Part shown: positions 33,466 to 41,599 of the stretch, piece by piece
How positions within the stretch are numbered: position 1 is the first letter of the stretch
How the letters are laid out: each line of letters begins with the position of its first letter
Assembly: GCF_012274265.1 (NCBI RefSeq)
Contig: NZ_JAANYY010000005.1
Coordinates: 124,001 to 188,000 of the forward strand
DNA from: Sphingopyxis microcysteis
Lineage (GTDB): Bacteria; Pseudomonadota; Alphaproteobacteria; Sphingomonadales; Sphingomonadaceae
Length of the DNA: 64,000 nt
Direction: 5' to 3'
The notes under the pieces: generated by a model
The model's database searches: none
Seen by the model: the letters and a program-made list of their open reading frames with translations, nothing else
Told to the model about the DNA's origin: nothing
Made by a program: the position numbers and the translations under genes

Positions 33466-33879
33466 TCAGGCCGTAGCGTCACGGTTCCGATTGGACGAAC
33501 TTGCTGCATAGATGATCAACAGCAGGATCGGGTACGATATATAAACGGACAGGAGCGAATAGGGTCGCGCCAATATCTCCGAAAACATGAACTTCTGCAG
33601 ATGACCAAAGATGGCGATCAATTGCCAGCCGGTGATCCAATAGGGCCAGAAGCTTTGCGTTTTCAATGCGATGAACCAGAAGCTGATCAGCACCAGCACA
33701 TCGATGACGAAGATATTCAGTTCAATATCGGTCCAGGTCGGAAAGGGTGACAAGGCACTGGTGAGAACTGAAGCGATCAGGGCGGTATAGGCCGCCCACC
33801 GCTCCAACGGGCCGCCGCGTCGGATCGCGACGGCAACCGTTATGAGCAGTACCAGATAGTAGATCGCCACGGACCACAT
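33466..33879 (-). CDS. Small hypothetical membrane protein
   Basis: A 137-aa protein with four to five hydrophobic segments (SVAIYYLVLLITVAVAI, WAAYTALIASVLTSAL, IFVIDVLVLISFWFIAL, YISYPILLLIIYA). It is not recognised. It lies 30 bases upstream of the MarR-like gene on the same strand. Fewer GC-rich codons than its neighbours are visible. Confidence 0.65.
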   Translation of the reverse strand: MWSVAIYYLVLLITVAVAIRRGGPLERWAAYTALIASVLTSALSPFPTWTDIELNIFVIDVLVLISFWFIALKTQSFWPYWITGWQLIAIFGHLQKFMFSEILARPYSLLSVYISYPILLLIIYAASSSNRNRDATA

Positions 33880-33904
33880 TGTGGCTGCTAACCCTTCCTG
33901 ATAA

Positions 33905-34285
33905 TCAAACGGCCTGCGCGAACGGGACCGCGGCGACTTCGGCCCCCGCCTGATCGTTGCTGCCTTCGTCGACCAGCTTGGCGCTGGCGGGCTTCACCCC
34001 GGCACCGAACATGCGCGTTCCCAGGCCCACTTCCTTTTGCGTTACCGTCAGCGCGAGATGCGCGTCGGTGAGCAGCTGGCGGACTTCGCCGGCGGCGGCG
34101 AGCGCATGGGCCACCTTGGACATCGCGGTCTGGCCGACGATCGCCGACATGTTGGTGTCGCGGCGCGCGGTGGGCAGGGTGGCGGCCAGCTGGGCGATAC
34201 GGATCATCGCTTCGTCGATGGCGTCTTCGGCCTGGTGCAGGTCGGCTGCGATTTTCTTGGCTGCCGAAACTCGTTCATTCAGCAT
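33905..34285 (-). CDS. Hypothetical small helical protein
   Basis: A 126-aa soluble protein with a long amphipathic helical N-terminal part (SAAKKIAADLHQAEDAIDEA, MIRIAQLAATLPTA) and a disordered acidic tail. ATG 34285 has AAGGAAAAAG upstream. It is not recognised. The pattern of a small helical protein would fit a chaperone-like or signalling role, but no function can be assigned. Confidence 0.65.
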   Translation of the reverse strand: MLNERVSAAKKIAADLHQAEDAIDEAMIRIAQLAATLPTARRDTNMSAIVGQTAMSKVAHALAAAGEVRQLLTDAHLALTVTQKEVGLGTRMFGAGVKPASAKLVDEGSNDQAGAEVAAVPFAQAV

Positions 34286-34344
34286 TTTCTTTTTCCTTGA
34301 AAAAGAATGCCACCGGTTTCCCCCCCGTAGCATTCGGTTCGGAC

Positions 34345-34845
34345 TCAGGTCATCACCCGGCCAAGTCCGACAAGGATCGAATAGAGAGCGGAGAAAGCCA
34401 AAATGGTCGCGAATGCAATCAAGATTGGCCAGATTATCCTTTCCATCAACCCATGCCGGTTGGCCGGCTGGGACGCGGTCGGGAACGGCGAACCGATGTC
34501 GAATAGTCGCCGCAACGAACTGCGCCCCGGCTCGGCATCGGGGGGCGCGGGTGCGTCGCCTAGGTCGATCAATTGATATGTCAAAGGCTGATAAGGGGTA
34601 ACATGATCGAAGACACCGTTAACCGCCAAAATGCGCGCCGCCTCTATCCTGTTGGAAGCATTGAGTTTTTTTAGTGACCGTCGCACCCTTTCGTCCACCG
34701 TATGCGGCGAAACATTCATCAGGCGCGCGATTTGTTTGGAATTTTTGTGCTCATAAACGTGCCGCAGCGTTTCAATCTGCGCGACAGACAGCAGGCTGAT
34801 GTAATTGTCGGGATCGCCGTGCACGGGATTTGAATAGAGCATCAC
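34345..34845 (-). CDS. LuxR-type HTH protein with C-terminal membrane anchor
   Basis: This 166-aa protein carries a LuxR/GerE-type helix-turn-helix at the N-terminus (about residues 18-75: LSVAQIETLRHVYEHKNSKQ, IARLMNVSPHTVDERVRRSL). It has a disordered middle and a single hydrophobic helix at about residues 137-160 (IIWPILIAFATILAFSALYS). This order is the reverse of normal LuxR proteins, which have the HTH at the C-terminus. It suggests a membrane-tethered DNA-binding protein. No sensor domain is seen. Confidence 0.75.
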   Translation of the reverse strand: MMLYSNPVHGDPDNYISLLSVAQIETLRHVYEHKNSKQIARLMNVSPHTVDERVRRSLKKLNASNRIEAARILAVNGVFDHVTPYQPLTYQLIDLGDAPAPPDAEPGRSSLRRLFDIGSPFPTASQPANRHGLMERIIWPILIAFATILAFSALYSILVGLGRVMT

Positions 34846-35028
34846 GAGTCGAAATCAAGTTTGGTGGCGGCAACATCCGGCCGCGCAACGCTCGACCGAA
34901 ACGAAAGTTTTCCCCCAAAAATGCTCGCTTCGCGGCGATTGGCGCCCTTTGCACTCCCCCTGCCCCAAGGCAAATTATTTTTTTGCGCGCAAATTGTTTG
35001 ATGTCTGACGAATCACCTGCACCGGGCG

Positions 35029-36633
35029 TCAGTTGCGTCGTTCGACGAGCCCGCGCGCGATCACCTGCGCCTGAATCTCCGCCGCGCCTTCAAAAATGTT
35101 GAGGATGCGCGCATCGCACAGCACACGGCTGATTTCATATTCCAGCGCATAGCCGTTGCCGCCATGGATCTGCAGGCTGGCGTCGGCGTTCGACCAGGCG
35201 GTGCGCGCGGCGAGCAGCTTTGCCATGCCCGCCTCGATGTCGCAGCGCTTGCCGCTGTCCTTCGCCCGCGCGGCGGCGTAGCTCAGCTCGCGCGCGGTGA
35301 CGAAATCGACCAGGCTCATCGCCAACTTGTCGGCGACGCGCGGAAACTGCACGATCGCCCGGCCAAACTGCTTGCGGTTCAAGGCATAATCGCGCCCCAG
35401 CTCGAGCGCGCGCCGCGCCACGCCGACGGCGCGCGCCGCGGTTTGGATGCGCGCGCCCTCGAATGTGCGCATCAGTTGCTTGAACCCCTGCCCCTCTTCG
35501 CCGCCGAGCAGCGCATCGGCGGGCGCCGTCATCGCGTCGAATTGCAGCGCATATTCGCGCATGCCGCGATAGCCGAGCACTTCGATCTCGCTGCCGCTCA
35601 TCCCCTGCGCCGGAAACGGATCGGTTTCGGTCCCGCGCGGTTTGGGCACCAGCAGCATCGACAGTCCGGCATAACCCTTCGCATCGGGCAAGGTGCGCGC
35701 GAGCAGGGTCATCAGATCCGAGCGCGCGGCGTGAGTGATCCACGTCTTCGCGCCGTCGATGACCCATGCGCCGCCAGCATCGCGCCGCGCCCGGGTCTGG
35801 AGCGCGCCGAGGTCCGATCCGACGTCGGGTTCGGTGAATACTGCGGTGGGCAGGATTTCGCCGCTCGCGATCCTTGGCAGCCATTCCGCCTTTTGCGCAT
35901 CGATGCCGCCCGTCGCGATCAGCTCGCCCGCAATTTCCGACCGCGTGCCGAGCGATCCGGCGCCGATCCAGCCGCGCGACAATTCCTCGGTGACGATACA
36001 CATCACCAGCTTCGAGAGGCCGAGCCCGCCGAACGCCTCGGGGATGCAGACGCCGAAGGTGCCGAGATCGGCCATCGCGCGGACCGTGGCGTCTGGGATC
36101 AGATCGTTGGCAAGGTGCCAGCGATGCGCGTGCGGTATGATTTCGGCGTCGGTGAAACGACGAAACTGGTCGCGGATCGCATCGAGGTCGGCATCGTGCA
36201 GCGTCTCGCTGGGCCAATCGCCACCCGCCAGCGCCGCCGCCACTTCGGCGCGCAGCGCGGCATGGTCGGCGTCGAGCAGGTCGGCGCAAGCATCAGCGAG
36301 TGTCCGCGCCCCGAGGCCTATGCCAAGGTCGGCAGGCCGGAACATCTCGTTCTGCCCCATCGGCAAGCCGCCGACGAGCTGGCCGATCCCTTCGGCAAAG
36401 GCGAGCGTCGCGATCTTGGCGTCGAGCGGGTTGGCGCCCTGCCCGGCCTCGACCCAGCCCTGCACCGCTTCGAGTGCCGCCACCGTCGTCGCGACCCAGG
36501 CAAAGCCGTGCGCGGCGCGCTGCTCCTGATCGATCGGCCGTTCGGCCAGCCGTGCAGCGAGCGCGGTTTGTGCCGTCACCCGATAGGCCTGTGCGGCAGC
36601 CATCGCGCTGTTCATATCCGCACACATCGTCAC
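35029..36633 (-). CDS. Acyl-CoA dehydrogenase with long N-terminal extension, (2S)-methylsuccinyl-CoA dehydrogenase-like
   Basis: A FAD acyl-CoA dehydrogenase of 534 aa. About 150 residues precede the usual fold, including IDQEQRAAHGFAWVATTVAA and GGLPMGQNEMFRPADLG. This extension resembles that of methylsuccinyl-CoA dehydrogenase of the ethylmalonyl-CoA pathway. The core has FTEPDVGSDLGALQTRA, the FAD/substrate region and a C-terminal NIFEGAAEIQAQVIARGL with the likely catalytic Glu. The start is uncertain: GTG 36633, ATG 36627 or ATG 36615. It follows a thiolase and CoA-transferase on the same strand. Confidence 0.85.
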   Translation of the reverse strand: MTMCADMNSAMAAAQAYRVTAQTALAARLAERPIDQEQRAAHGFAWVATTVAALEAVQGWVEAGQGANPLDAKIATLAFAEGIGQLVGGLPMGQNEMFRPADLGIGLGARTLADACADLLDADHAALRAEVAAALAGGDWPSETLHDADLDAIRDQFRRFTDAEIIPHAHRWHLANDLIPDATVRAMADLGTFGVCIPEAFGGLGLSKLVMCIVTEELSRGWIGAGSLGTRSEIAGELIATGGIDAQKAEWLPRIASGEILPTAVFTEPDVGSDLGALQTRARRDAGGAWVIDGAKTWITHAARSDLMTLLARTLPDAKGYAGLSMLLVPKPRGTETDPFPAQGMSGSEIEVLGYRGMREYALQFDAMTAPADALLGGEEGQGFKQLMRTFEGARIQTAARAVGVARRALELGRDYALNRKQFGRAIVQFPRVADKLAMSLVDFVTARELSYAAARAKDSGKRCDIEAGMAKLLAARTAWSNADASLQIHGGNGYALEYEISRVLCDARILNIFEGAAEIQAQVIARGLVERRN

Positions 36634-36654
36634 GGCTCGACCGCCTTTTCTTCA

Positions 36655-36723
36655 TCACCCCGGACTTGATCCGGGGTCCATGACTTCAGCGCCGCAATGG
36701 ACCCCGGATCAAGTCCGGGGTGA
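36655..36723. repeat. Palindromic repeat, 26-bp perfect arms
   Basis: TCACCCCGGACTTGATCCGG... (36655-36680) and its exact reverse complement (36698-36723) flank a 17-base loop. It lies between the dehydrogenase and thiolase genes. The arm differs from the CCCGGCGAAGGCCGGG family, so it is a second repeat class. Confidence 0.88.
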
Positions 36724-36777
36724 CGAGGAGGAAGGGTCTGGTTCAATTTGACCGGCTGGCGCTTGGTGATGCGCTGC

Positions 36778-38007
36778 TCAAACCGCGCGCTCGAAGATCG
36801 CGGCGATGCCCTGCCCGCCGCCGATGCACATCGTCTCCAGCCCGTAACGCCCGTCGCGGCGCACCAGCTCGCGCGTCAAATTCGCCAGGATGCGCCCACC
36901 AGTCGCGCCGATCGGGTGGCCAAGTGAAATGCCCGAGCCGTTGACGTTGAGGATCTCGTTGCGGCTGTCGTCGCCCGACCATCCCCAGCCTTTCAGCACT
37001 GCGAGCACCTGCGGCGCGAACGCTTCGTTCAATTCCACGAGGTCAATGTCGCTCCACCCCAGCCCGGTGCGTGCAAACAGGCGCTCCACCGCCGGTACCG
37101 GACCGATCCCCATCCGGCTGGGGTCGCAGCCCGCCGCCGCCCAGCTGTGGAACCAGGCGATCGGTTCAAGCCCGAGTTCATCGAGCTTGTCCTCGGCGAC
37201 GACGAGACATGCGGCCGCGGCGTCATTCTGCTGGCTGGCATTGCCCGCGGTTACCACCGCGCCGGGGATCGTCTTTGCCTCGATCGCGCGCAACGCACCC
37301 AAGGATTCAAGCGTCGCATCGGCGCGATAGCCCTCGTCATGCGCAAAGATCACCGGATCGCCCTTGCGCTGCGGCACCGCGACCGGGACCAGCTCGTCGT
37401 CGAACAGGCCCTTCGCCCATGCCGCCGCGGCGCGCTGATGGCTCTGCACCGCATAGGCGTCGGCGGCCTCGCGCGTGATGCCATAATCCTTCGCCAGATT
37501 TTCGGCCGTCTCGATCATCCCGCTGATCACCCCGAAACGCTCGATCGGCTGCGACATCAACCGTCCGCGGGTCAGCCGGTCGTGCAACACCAGATTGCCG
37601 GCGCGCACGCCCTTGCGCACATCGATGCTGTAATGTTCGACGTTCGACATCGATTCGACCCCGCCCGCAACGACGACGTCGGACATGCCGGTCTGGACCA
37701 TCATCGCGGCGTTGGCGATTGCCTGCAGCCCCGATCCGCAGCGGCGGTCGAGCTGATAGCCGGGCACTTCGAGCGGCAGGCCCGCGGCGAGCCACGACCA
37801 ATGGCCGATGCTCGGCGCCTCGCCATTGCCATAGCCTTGCGAGAACACGACATCGTCGACCCGCGCCGGATCGATCTTCGTCCGCTCGACCAGCGCCTTG
37901 AGCACCACCGCGCCAAGCTGCCCGGCATCAAGGCTGGCGAGCGCGCCGCCGAATTTGCCGACGGCGGTACGGATCGGGGCAACGATGGCGGCGCGGCGCA
38001 GGGTCAT
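36778..38007 (-). CDS. Thiolase (acetyl-CoA acyltransferase)
   Basis: A thiolase of 409 aa. It has the nucleophilic Cys in DRRCGSGLQAIANAA (about residue 90), the C-terminal GHPIGATGGRILANL motif with its His, and the second Cys in METMCIGGGQGIAAI-type sequence (TMCIGGGQG). It can split or form 3-ketoacyl-CoA; direction and substrate are not determined by sequence. ATG 38007 has GGAGAATG upstream. Confidence 0.93.
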   Translation of the reverse strand: MTLRRAAIVAPIRTAVGKFGGALASLDAGQLGAVVLKALVERTKIDPARVDDVVFSQGYGNGEAPSIGHWSWLAAGLPLEVPGYQLDRRCGSGLQAIANAAMMVQTGMSDVVVAGGVESMSNVEHYSIDVRKGVRAGNLVLHDRLTRGRLMSQPIERFGVISGMIETAENLAKDYGITREAADAYAVQSHQRAAAAWAKGLFDDELVPVAVPQRKGDPVIFAHDEGYRADATLESLGALRAIEAKTIPGAVVTAGNASQQNDAAAACLVVAEDKLDELGLEPIAWFHSWAAAGCDPSRMGIGPVPAVERLFARTGLGWSDIDLVELNEAFAPQVLAVLKGWGWSGDDSRNEILNVNGSGISLGHPIGATGGRILANLTRELVRRDGRYGLETMCIGGGQGIAAIFERAV

Positions 38008-38046
38008 GTCATTCTCCAGATTTGCTTGTCGGATCAAATAATTTCG

Positions 38047-38156
38047 CTGTTCCCCCGCGAAGGCGGGGGTCCATCGTCCGATCGGTGCCGTCATCGCCAA
38101 CGGTCGCCGAGTGACGAGAGGGTCGGTGATGGACCCCCGCCTTCGCGGGGGAACAG
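38047..38156. repeat. Palindromic repeat, 29-bp perfect arms
   Basis: CTGTTCCCCCGCGAAGGCGG... (38047-38075) is the exact reverse complement of 38128-38156, with a 52-base spacer. The core CCCGCGAAGGCGGG is related to the GGCGAAGGCC type. It lies between the CoA-transferase and thiolase genes. Confidence 0.88.
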
Positions 38157-38174
38157 AAAAGGATTGAATCCATC

Positions 38175-39371
38175 TCAGGCCACCCCGACGATACCAGCAT
38201 CGATCAGCCGGGCAATCTCGCCCGACGGCAGCGACAGGCGGTCGGCCAGAATTTCCTCGCTATGCTGCCCGTTGCGCGGCGCCGGGCGCGGCGGCTGGCG
38301 CGCATCGTGCGGCAAGGTCGCAAAGGCGCCCGCGGCGGGATAGCCAAAACCGCTGGGGTTGTCGGCTTGCCCGAAGATCGGATTGTCCGCGACCAGCGTC
38401 GGATCCTGCACGGCATCGAGCATCGTGCGATAGGGCGAATGAACGATCCCGCCCGCGTCGAAAGCGGCGGCGAGATCGGCATGGTTGCGGCTTGCGATCG
38501 CGCGCTCGAACAGCGGATAGAGCGCGTCGCGATGGGTGAAGCGGACGCCGTCGTCGGTCGCAAAGGACACCCCGCGCGCCGCCTCGACCGCGGCAATCGC
38601 ATCGCCCAGCCCCAGCGCGGCGACCAGATTGGTCCATTGGCGCGGCGTCACGACGACGATCATCGTCCGCTGGCCGTCGGCGGTGACGAAATCGCGCCCG
38701 AACAGGCCATAGACCGCGTTGCCAAGCCGCGGACGGTTGGCGCCGCTGTACAGCACCTCGGCGACCCCGCCGAGATTGGCGACGGTGCCGATCGCGACAT
38801 CGGACAGCGGTACCCGCACTTCTCCACCCTTGCCCGTAACAGTCCGCCGCTGGATCGCGGCAAGCAGCGCAAAGGCGGCATAAGCGCCGCTGAGCAGATC
38901 CCATGCAGGCAGCACATGGTTGACCGGTTCGGGGCCGGTGCCGGTGAGCATCGGATAGCCGACGCTGTTGTTCACCGTATAGTCGAGCGCGGGCGACCCG
39001 TCGGCCCAGCCCATGACGCGGACGGTGATCAGGTCAGGCCGTTCCGCCGCCAGCACTTCGTGCGCCAGAAAGCCCCCGACCGGGAAATTGGTGATGAACT
39101 GGCCCGTCGCGCGCACCAGCGCCTGCAACAACTCGCGCCCCTCGCCTCGCCCGAGATCGAGCGCGACCGATTTTTTGGCGCGGTTGAGATTTTCCCAATA
39201 GAGCGAGTCATTGCCGTCGGTCACCGGCCAGCGGCGAAAATCGGGACCGCCGCCAATCTGGTCGACGCGGATCACCTCGGCCCCCATCTGCGCGCAATAG
39301 AGCCCGGCGGTCGGCGAGGCGACGAAGGACGAGGCTTCGATCACCGACAGGCCGTTCAGCAGGTCGTACAT
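38175..39371 (-). CDS. CaiB/BaiF-type CoA-transferase
   Basis: A family III CoA-transferase of 398 aa. It starts LNGLSVIEASSFVASPTAGL with the family EVIRVDQIGG block, and has the catalytic Asp in PAWDLLSGAYAAFALLAAI. It moves CoA between carboxylic acids; the substrate cannot be named. AGGAG precedes the start. It is the first gene of the minus-strand acyl-CoA set. Confidence 0.9.
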   Translation of the reverse strand: MYDLLNGLSVIEASSFVASPTAGLYCAQMGAEVIRVDQIGGGPDFRRWPVTDGNDSLYWENLNRAKKSVALDLGRGEGRELLQALVRATGQFITNFPVGGFLAHEVLAAERPDLITVRVMGWADGSPALDYTVNNSVGYPMLTGTGPEPVNHVLPAWDLLSGAYAAFALLAAIQRRTVTGKGGEVRVPLSDVAIGTVANLGGVAEVLYSGANRPRLGNAVYGLFGRDFVTADGQRTMIVVVTPRQWTNLVAALGLGDAIAAVEAARGVSFATDDGVRFTHRDALYPLFERAIASRNHADLAAAFDAGGIVHSPYRTMLDAVQDPTLVADNPIFGQADNPSGFGYPAAGAFATLPHDARQPPRPAPRNGQHSEEILADRLSLPSGEIARLIDAGIVGVA

Positions 39372-39457
39372 CCGCTCCTATTCCCTCTCGCGCGGCGCCG
39401 ACATCGGCACGACCGGGCATCTGGCGCAGCCGCGCGCGCGAGTCAAACGGGTCGGGC

Positions 39458-39922
39458 TCAAAGGATCGGCAGCTCGTTCGTCGATTTAATTTCGGACAGC
39501 GCCACGGTCGAATTGATTTCCTGCACTCCGGGCAGCTTGCTCAATTTGTCGAAGAAGAACGCCTCATAGGCATCGATGTCCCGCGCGACGATGCGCAGCA
39601 TGAAGTCCATATTGCCCATCAGCACATAGGCGCCGAGCACTTCGGGAAAGGCCGCGATCGCGTTGCTGAACTCGTCGAGGTTGGCGCGGCCGTGCGCGTT
39701 GAGCTTGACCTGCGCAAAAATATGCGCGTGCAGCCCGACCTTGCGCCGGTCGACGACCGCGACCCGCCCCTTGATATAGCCGTCGCGTTCGAGCCGGTCG
39801 ATGCGGCGCCAGCAGGGCGACGGCGACAGCCCGACGCGCTCGGCAAGCTCGGCGGTGGTCAGGCTGGCATCGCGCTGCAGCTCGCGGATGATATTCTTCT
39901 CGAAGGGATCAAGATCGGTCAT
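39458..39922 (-). CDS. Lrp/AsnC-family transcriptional regulator
   Basis: This 154-aa protein has an N-terminal HTH (LQRDASLTTAELAERVGLSP, SPCWRRIDRLERDGYI) and a C-terminal RAM ligand-binding domain (VLGAYVLMGNMDFMLRIVAR). It is divergent from an amino acid dehydrogenase gene, the usual context of Lrp/BkdR-type control. A palindrome lies just upstream. It may regulate the dehydrogenase in response to branched-chain amino acids, an inference. Confidence 0.92.
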   Translation of the reverse strand: MTDLDPFEKNIIRELQRDASLTTAELAERVGLSPSPCWRRIDRLERDGYIKGRVAVVDRRKVGLHAHIFAQVKLNAHGRANLDEFSNAIAAFPEVLGAYVLMGNMDFMLRIVARDIDAYEAFFFDKLSKLPGVQEINSTVALSEIKSTNELPIL

Positions 39923-39935
39923 TTCAACCTCAATT

Positions 39936-39951
39936 TTCTCAATTTTGAGAA
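39936..39951. promoter_or_regulatory. Palindromic operator candidate for the Lrp-type regulator
   Basis: TTCTCAATTTTGAGAA has arms TTCTCA/TGAGAA around AATT. It is AT-rich like Lrp sites and lies 14 bases upstream of the regulator start in the divergent region. Confidence 0.55.
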
Positions 39952-40042
39952 GCTTTGACCGTCATAACGCCAAAAACTCGAAATATCGAGCAAGATTGAC
40001 CTGCTCCGGTCTGCGATAACAGGCGCAGAGCAGGAGACTATC

Positions 40043-41095
40043 ATGGTTGTGCAATTTTCGGGGCGCTTGCCCGCCGTCGAAACCGTCCGTCTGGAGGACC
40101 GGAGCGCCGGGCTCGATGGCGTCATCGTCGTCCATTCGACGACATTGGGGCCGGGCGCCGGGGGCTGCCGCCTGTGGCATTATCCCGACCTGGACCGGGC
40201 GTTCACCGACGCCTTCCGGCTCGCCGAGGGGATGAGTTACAAGAATGCGATGGCCGGGCTGCCCTTTGGCGGCGCCAAGGCGGTGCTCCGCCGCCCCGAC
40301 GGCCCGTTCGACCGCGCCGCGCTGTTCGCCGCCTTTGGCCGCGCGGTCGAGGCGCTGGGCGGACGTTATGTCACCGCCGAAGATGTCGGCACGACCGTCG
40401 CCGACATGCAGGACGTAGCCCGCGAGACACGCCATGTCGCGGGGCTGGCCGCGGTCGGCGCCGCGGCGGGCGGCGATCCGTCGCCGTGGACCGCCGCGGG
40501 TGTGTTCGGGGCGATCGAGGCGGGCGCCGCCTTTGCGCTCGGCGCGGACCTCAGGGGGCTGACCGTCGCGGTGCAGGGGACCGGCAATGTCGGCGCAGAG
40601 CTGTGCCGCCGCCTCGCCGATGCCGGGGCACGGCTGGTCATCGCCGATGTCGCGCCCGGCCGCCGCGACCGGCTCGCCACGATCCTCGGCGCGCGCGTCG
40701 TCGGCGCCGATGCGATCGCGGCGGTCGAGGCCGATATCTTCGCGCCCTGCGCGCTGGGCGGCGTCCTCGACGAACCGGCTGTCGCGGCGATGAAGGCGAA
40801 GCTGGTGTGCGGCGGCGCCAACAACCAGCTCGCGACCCCCGAAGTCGCGGGCCTGCTACGCGACCGCGGCATCACCTATGTGCCCGACTATGTCGCCAAC
40901 GCGGGCGGGATCATCAGCGTTTCGGCGGAATATCTGGGCGAAAGCGCCGCCAGCGTCGCGAGCCGGGTCGCGCAGATCGGCCCGCGCGTCGCCGCCATCC
41001 TGGAAGAAGCTTCGCGCCGCGGCCTGTCGCCCGCGACCGTTGCCGACGAAACCGCCGAGCGGCTGATCGCTTCGGCGGGCCGGATCGCGGCGTGA
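40043..41095 (+). CDS. Leucine-dehydrogenase-type amino acid dehydrogenase
   Basis: An NAD-dependent Glu/Leu/Phe/Val dehydrogenase of 350 aa. It has the catalytic Lys in EGMSYKNAMAGLPFGGAKAV, the Rossmann motif VAVQGTGNVGAEL, and the C-terminal VPDYVANAGGIISVSAEYLG block. It oxidatively deaminates a hydrophobic amino acid or runs in reverse; the exact substrate is not determined. GCAGGAG precedes the ATG. It overlaps the next gene by GTGA. Confidence 0.9.
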   Translation: MVVQFSGRLPAVETVRLEDRSAGLDGVIVVHSTTLGPGAGGCRLWHYPDLDRAFTDAFRLAEGMSYKNAMAGLPFGGAKAVLRRPDGPFDRAALFAAFGRAVEALGGRYVTAEDVGTTVADMQDVARETRHVAGLAAVGAAAGGDPSPWTAAGVFGAIEAGAAFALGADLRGLTVAVQGTGNVGAELCRRLADAGARLVIADVAPGRRDRLATILGARVVGADAIAAVEADIFAPCALGGVLDEPAVAAMKAKLVCGGANNQLATPEVAGLLRDRGITYVPDYVANAGGIISVSAEYLGESAASVASRVAQIGPRVAAILEEASRRGLSPATVADETAERLIASAGRIAA

Positions 41096-41379
41096 AGCGG
41101 CAGTTCCGGATCGTCGCCTATCCCGATCCGCAAACGCTGCCGCGCATCATCGGCGTGTTCGCGCAGCGGTCGCTGATTCCCGCCATATTGGCGGCACGTC
41201 TGTGCGACGGCTTGTTCCAGATCGAGGTCGGGTTCGACGATCTCGACCCGGCCACCGCCGCGATCGTTACCGCAAAACTGCACGAAGCAGTGCTGGTCGC
41301 CAGCGCGCGCTGCGACGTTGCGGAAACCCCCAAGGACAGCTGCGGCGCAGCAGCCACACCGACCGCCGCCGCGGCATGA
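41092..41379 (+). CDS. Small ACT-domain-like protein
   Basis: A 95-aa protein (residues 3-78) with an ACT-like pattern: QFRIVAYPDPQTLPRIIGVF, AQRSLIPAILAARL, GLFQIEVGFDDLDPATAAIV, TAKLHEAVLVASA. It resembles the small amino-acid-binding ACT proteins of the IlvH type. GTG 41092 overlaps the dehydrogenase stop, so translation is probably coupled. It may be a regulatory subunit or amino-acid sensor for the dehydrogenase; this is inferred. Confidence 0.7.
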   Translation: MKRQFRIVAYPDPQTLPRIIGVFAQRSLIPAILAARLCDGLFQIEVGFDDLDPATAAIVTAKLHEAVLVASARCDVAETPKDSCGAAATPTAAAA

Positions 41380-41419
41380 TGAGCCGCGCCGAAGGCGGAA
41401 TCGTAGGAAGTTGGGGAAA

Positions 41420-41496
<77 letters not shown>

Positions 41497-41599
41497 CAAT
41501 AGAGCGCGGCCTCTAGCAAGAGCGCGGCCCGGCAGCAATGGCCTATCGACCGCGGCGCGGCAATGTGCAAAGCGGCGCCATGGGCATGGGGACCGCGGC

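Noticed and set aside
34297..34312. Sigma-54-like element TGGCATTCTTTTTCAA upstream of the small helical protein gene
   Set aside because: The -12 half reads TTCA instead of TTGC and the sequence overlaps the ribosome site, leaving almost no leader.
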